Positions 61,438-64,000 of a DNA stretch of 64,000 nt are shown one piece after another. This DNA comes from Algoriphagus algorifonticola (GTDB lineage: Bacteria > Bacteroidota > Bacteroidia > Cytophagales > Cyclobacteriaceae), in NCBI RefSeq assembly GCF_007655305.1, contig NZ_VLOG01000045.1, forward strand, positions 67,096 through 131,095, written 5' to 3'. Position numbers and translations under genes: made by a program. Each line of letters begins with the position of its first letter. Within the stretch, counting starts at the first letter, position 1. Below the pieces are notes generated by a model. The model searched no databases. It had not been told where the DNA came from and saw only the letters and a program-made list of their open reading frames with translations.

Positions 61438-62304
61438 ATGATAAAGCCAGTTTATTTACTTATTTTGAGTCTGATTGGAGCTCTTTATTTCGGTAATGAA
61501 ACCGATCCGGCTCAAGACCCTTTCAGCTCCATCACACTTTGCCATAATCCCTCGGATGATATGGCGCAATTCGTTGATGCTCCTGGATTCCTTTCTTTTC
61601 ATCCTTCTCCTAATGCAATAAATTTCGATGGAGCTGGGGAAATGATCAGCTTCCCTACTCCAGATGGAGATAATGCCAATGCATACTTCATTCCTGCTGA
61701 AAACCCTTCAGATCAATGGCTATTCGTGTACCAAGAATGGTGGGGGCTGAACGATCATATCAAAAAAGAAGCAGATAAATTCTATGCTGATTTAGGAAAG
61801 TCAGTCAATGTACTAGCACTGGATATGTACGACGGAAAAGTGACCAGTAACCCCCAAGAGGCTGGTCAATTCATGCGAAATGTGAAAGAAGAAAGGCTAC
61901 AAAACATTGTAAAAGGGGCTTTGATGCATGCAGGGGAAAATGCTGAAATAGCAAATGTAGGCTGGTGCTTTGGAGGAAGTTGGTCGTTGAAGTCCGCACT
62001 ATTGACAGGCTCTCAAAATATTGGATCCGTCATGTATTACGGCATGCCTGTTAGAGATGTAGAAACTTTGAAAACACTTAACTCAGATGTGCTGGGACTA
62101 TTCGCGACAGAAGAATATATATCCAAGGAAATCATAGAAGACTTCGCTTCAAAAATGCAGCAGGCAGACAAGAAGTTGACTTACAAAATCTTCCCGGCAG
62201 TTCATGGCTTTTCTAATCCAAGCAACCCAAGATTTGACCCCGAAGCAAGTAAAGAAGCTTATGAAATGGCTATTACTTACTTGAAAAACAAATTTCAGGG
62301 ATAA
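61438..62304 (+). CDS. Dienelactone hydrolase-family protein, exported
   Basis: From ATG 61438 (MIKPVYLLILSLIGALYFG) the product has 288 residues with a signal peptide. The hydrolase domain shows YQEWWGLNDHIKKEADKFYADLGKSVNVLALDMYDGKVT (typical E-x-x-G...D-L-Y-G region), WCFGGSWSLKSAL with the nucleophile Cys (C in G-W-C-F-G-G), an Asp-type segment LGLFATEEYISKE and H in VHGFSNPSNPRF. The Cys-Asp-His triad of dienelactone hydrolases is therefore complete. The frame from 61378 is rejected because the upstream 20 residues overlap the EcsC start and lack a leader. The substrate is unknown. Confidence 0.9.
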   Translation: MIKPVYLLILSLIGALYFGNETDPAQDPFSSITLCHNPSDDMAQFVDAPGFLSFHPSPNAINFDGAGEMISFPTPDGDNANAYFIPAENPSDQWLFVYQEWWGLNDHIKKEADKFYADLGKSVNVLALDMYDGKVTSNPQEAGQFMRNVKEERLQNIVKGALMHAGENAEIANVGWCFGGSWSLKSALLTGSQNIGSVMYYGMPVRDVETLKTLNSDVLGLFATEEYISKEIIEDFASKMQQADKKLTYKIFPAVHGFSNPSNPRFDPEASKEAYEMAITYLKNKFQG

Positions 62305-62315
62305 TTGAAATGAAA

Positions 62316-62351
62316 GAATAGGCAGAGTTAAGCTAAACTCTGCCTATTCTT
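62316..62351. terminator. Bidirectional stem-loop between convergent genes
   Basis: GAATAGGCAGAGTT/AACTCTGCCTATTC, a 14-bp perfect stem, overlaps the stop codon of the minus-strand gene at 62344. Confidence 0.7.
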
Positions 62352-63081
62352 CATCAAAACCCGGTCTGATAAATTGATCTAAGTTCGGAAATTCCTTCTC
62401 CAATAGCTTTCTGCTTTTTTCCAGAAGTGCCAAGATTTCCACGATTCTATCTTGATCCTCTTGCATTTGATTTAACAAATGGATCCATGCCTGCATGCTT
62501 CTTTCTATTGCGATTTTGGTGATTTTAGCTGTTCCATTATAGGATTTTTCTGACTCTGTATACTCATCCCAAAAATCTTCCTGTTTCTCCTTGAGTGCTC
62601 TGCTACTTTTTACATGGATGAAAAATAAATACCAATGTATCACCTCTACAGCCTCACTTAAGGCGATGACTTTATCTTCAGCTTCAGAAATAGTAATCAG
62701 GCCTAATTCCCCTTTTTCCTCCAGCTTAGTAATAAAAGCTTTGAAGCTATCGGATTCCAACCAGACTCTTGCAGTTTTCAGATAGCTATTAGTGACTTGA
62801 TATAAGGGTTCCTCCGCAACTTTATACTCCTCTTCCTCCTCCTCTTCCAAGGGTATCTCTTCTTCTATTTCATCCAAATTTATTCCGAATTCTTCAGCTG
62901 TATTTTTGAGTAAATCAATTGTTTCCTGAAAACTTTGAGAAAGATTCTCCCAAAACTCCTCAGGTTCGGAATTGCTCGTGTTTTCTGTTTTTTCATAGAC
63001 TCTGCAGCGGGAAGTAAAGGAGCAACGTTCACACCATCGATCGCACCAATTATATATGCCAGGTATAAAATCCGAATCCAT
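62344..63081 (-). CDS. Unrecognised acidic protein with N-terminal Cys cluster
   Basis: The 245-residue product starts with MDSDFIPGIYNWCDRWCERC and continues to a fourth Cys (C13, C17, C20 and C26), a spacing like a zinc or iron-sulfur knuckle. A strongly acidic stretch (EEEIPLEEEEEEEYK, about 74-88) follows, then helices (WLESDSFKAFITKLEEKGELG; VEVIHWYLFFIHVKSSRALKEKQEDFWDEY). I do not know the family. Single gene, separate from its convergent neighbour. Function open; metal binding is inferred from Cys spacing. Confidence 0.75.
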   Translation of the reverse strand: MDSDFIPGIYNWCDRWCERCSFTSRCRVYEKTENTSNSEPEEFWENLSQSFQETIDLLKNTAEEFGINLDEIEEEIPLEEEEEEEYKVAEEPLYQVTNSYLKTARVWLESDSFKAFITKLEEKGELGLITISEAEDKVIALSEAVEVIHWYLFFIHVKSSRALKEKQEDFWDEYTESEKSYNGTAKITKIAIERSMQAWIHLLNQMQEDQDRIVEILALLEKSRKLLEKEFPNLDQFIRPGFDEE

Positions 63082-63118
63082 CTCTTAATTTTTTCTTTTA
63101 AGATAAAAAATGAATTTC

Positions 63119-63153
63119 AAAAAATAAGGCCATACCGAAAATCGATATGGCCT
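63119..63153 (-). terminator. Terminator of the M14-type peptidase gene
   Basis: On the minus strand AAGGCCATA...TATGGCCTT (9-bp stem) followed by ATTTTTTG, 22 bases past the stop at 63175. Confidence 0.8.
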
Positions 63154-63174
63154 TCTTAAGAATTTTTGGATTAA

Positions 63175-64000
63175 TTACTTATATAGCCCATTGAAAAGCA
63201 TCTTAAATGTTCCGTGAGATTGCGCTCTGAAAGTTATCTCAGGCCCAAAAGCATAGAGCTTTCCTTTCCCAACTTTAGCTTCGAAGGCAGTTACTCCATT
63301 TTTCAGGTAGGATTGACCCCAAGCCCAACCACTTCTCAAGGGTTCTTCTTCCCCAAACCAAGCAATAGCTTTTACTCCTTGGTTTGCCGCTTCAGGATCC
63401 AGTCTGAAGACAGGAGACCTGTTAAACATGATGTAGGACTTCTCTCCCATTCCATAATTGATCGCCTGACTATTATCCACATGCATTTCCAAAACCGAAC
63501 CCGGGATATAATATTTTTCTCCCGATAATGATGTTTCTTTTCCGTCAGGCCCCATCTCTACTAAGGCATCAGAAACTGGAAGATCTAAATGAAAAGCCAA
63601 TTCCGTAGCTGAACCTACAGTTAAGACTTCTCCTCCGTTTTCCAAGAAAGCTTTAATCTGTGGCAAGGATTTTTCAGCTGAGAAATTCCCAAGCATGTGG
63701 TGGTATTGAGGGTCAATTTCAGAAGAATCCGGCTGGGATCTTCCACCACCTCTGCTTCCTACAGAAGGTATACCCGGACCGATAAATAATAGCACATCAT
63801 ACTTATCTTTAAGATTGCCCTGATCAATTTCAAGAGGGAAGACTTGCTTATAATCAAAATGGAACTGCTCTAACATCCACCTAACCCAACCAGAAGGCAT
63901 TGAACCCCCATAATAATCGTATAGCCCAATTCTAGCAGGTTTGATTTCTGTCGCTCCTTTAGGCAGGGACGCTGGCTTGGCATAGACTCCATATTCTTGA
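63175..64000 (-). CDS. C-terminal part of an M14-type zinc carboxypeptidase-like protein (truncated by window edge)
   Basis: The minus-strand frame is open to the window end: after skipping the last base, the codons before the internal ATG at 63900 read QEYGVYAKPASLPKGATEIKP-type sequence, so the ATG is not the start. The visible ~275 residues contain GLYDYYGGSMPSGWVRWMLEQFHFDYKQVFPLEI, a glutamine-amidotransferase-like fold segment (DVLLFIGPGIPSV; LKAFLENGGEVLTVGSAT) and a C-terminal AFGPEITFRAQSHGTFKMLFNGLYK. That arrangement matches the C-terminal region of large Bacteroidota M14 peptidases. The zinc site would lie upstream, outside the window, so activity cannot be judged. Confidence 0.75.
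   Translation of the reverse strand, partial: QEYGVYAKPASLPKGATEIKPARIGLYDYYGGSMPSGWVRWMLEQFHFDYKQVFPLEIDQGNLKDKYDVLLFIGPGIPSVGSRGGGRSQPDSSEIDPQYHHMLGNFSAEKSLPQIKAFLENGGEVLTVGSATELAFHLDLPVSDALVEMGPDGKETSLSGEKYYIPGSVLEMHVDNSQAINYGMGEKSYIMFNRSPVFRLDPEAANQGVKAIAWFGEEEPLRSGWAWGQSYLKNGVTAFEAKVGKGKLYAFGPEITFRAQSHGTFKMLFNGLYK

Overview
The window looks like chromosomal DNA of a Bacteroidota bacterium, most likely a Cyclobacteriaceae member close to Algoriphagus (family-level inference only). The evidence is two SusC/SusD outer-membrane pairs, promoters with the Bacteroidota TTTG / TAnnTTTG pattern, AT-rich intergenic DNA, few clear Shine-Dalgarno sequences, and housekeeping blocks typical of the phylum (parA-parB-DUF5683-dapB-lepB; pyrG-yidC; rpsF-rpsR-rplI).

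Region 1 (1 to about 20.6 kb) is an accessory, defence-rich island. It opens with the 3' part of a type III restriction Res gene. Next come an unrecognised protein with a possible PD-(D/E)XK-like core (2535-4190) and three co-directional genes that each carry an RNxxAH-type HEPN motif (4200-4634, 4859-5686, 5856-6614). After an XRE regulator there is a three-gene operon of two divergent paralogues plus a C-terminal HEPN protein (7425-9690). YdeI-like and DUF2461 genes follow. A type IV AbiEi/AbiEii toxin-antitoxin pair has two matched inverted repeats upstream and is bracketed by two ~240-260 bp direct repeats; an ArdC-like antirestriction gene lies beyond. The island tails off through an erythromycin-esterase-like gene, small ORFs, an alpha/beta hydrolase and a Phd/YoeB-type toxin-antitoxin pair. 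It ends near a tRNA-Ser(TGA) gene whose 3' end faces the island.

Region 2 (20.7-37.5 kb) is metabolic and envelope DNA. It holds pirin, a Crp/Fnr regulator, and a TPP riboswitch controlling a PnuC-family transporter with an overlapping acyl-CoA-dehydrogenase-like gene. A dispersed repeat cluster, a DUF2064 transferase, two convergent SusC/SusD pairs, a DoxX-like protein and a VOC protein follow.

Region 3 (37.6-64 kb) is mostly core genome: SRP RNA, transaldolase, FtsE-like ATPase, S41 and S8 proteases, TPR protein, CCA tRNA nucleotidyltransferase, pyrG, yidC, parAB, dapB, lepB, ung, apaG, two methyltransferases, rpsF-rpsR-rplI, tRNA-Gln, EcsC, a dienelactone hydrolase and, at the right edge, the C-terminal part of an M14-type peptidase. 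A second copy of the dispersed repeat lies at about 54.95-55.23 kb in the opposite orientation.

The best candidates for undescribed biology are the HEPN/nuclease-like cluster behind the type III Res gene, the two-paralogue + HEPN operon, and the repeat-flanked AbiE cassette. All functional statements rest on motif reading; no database search was run.
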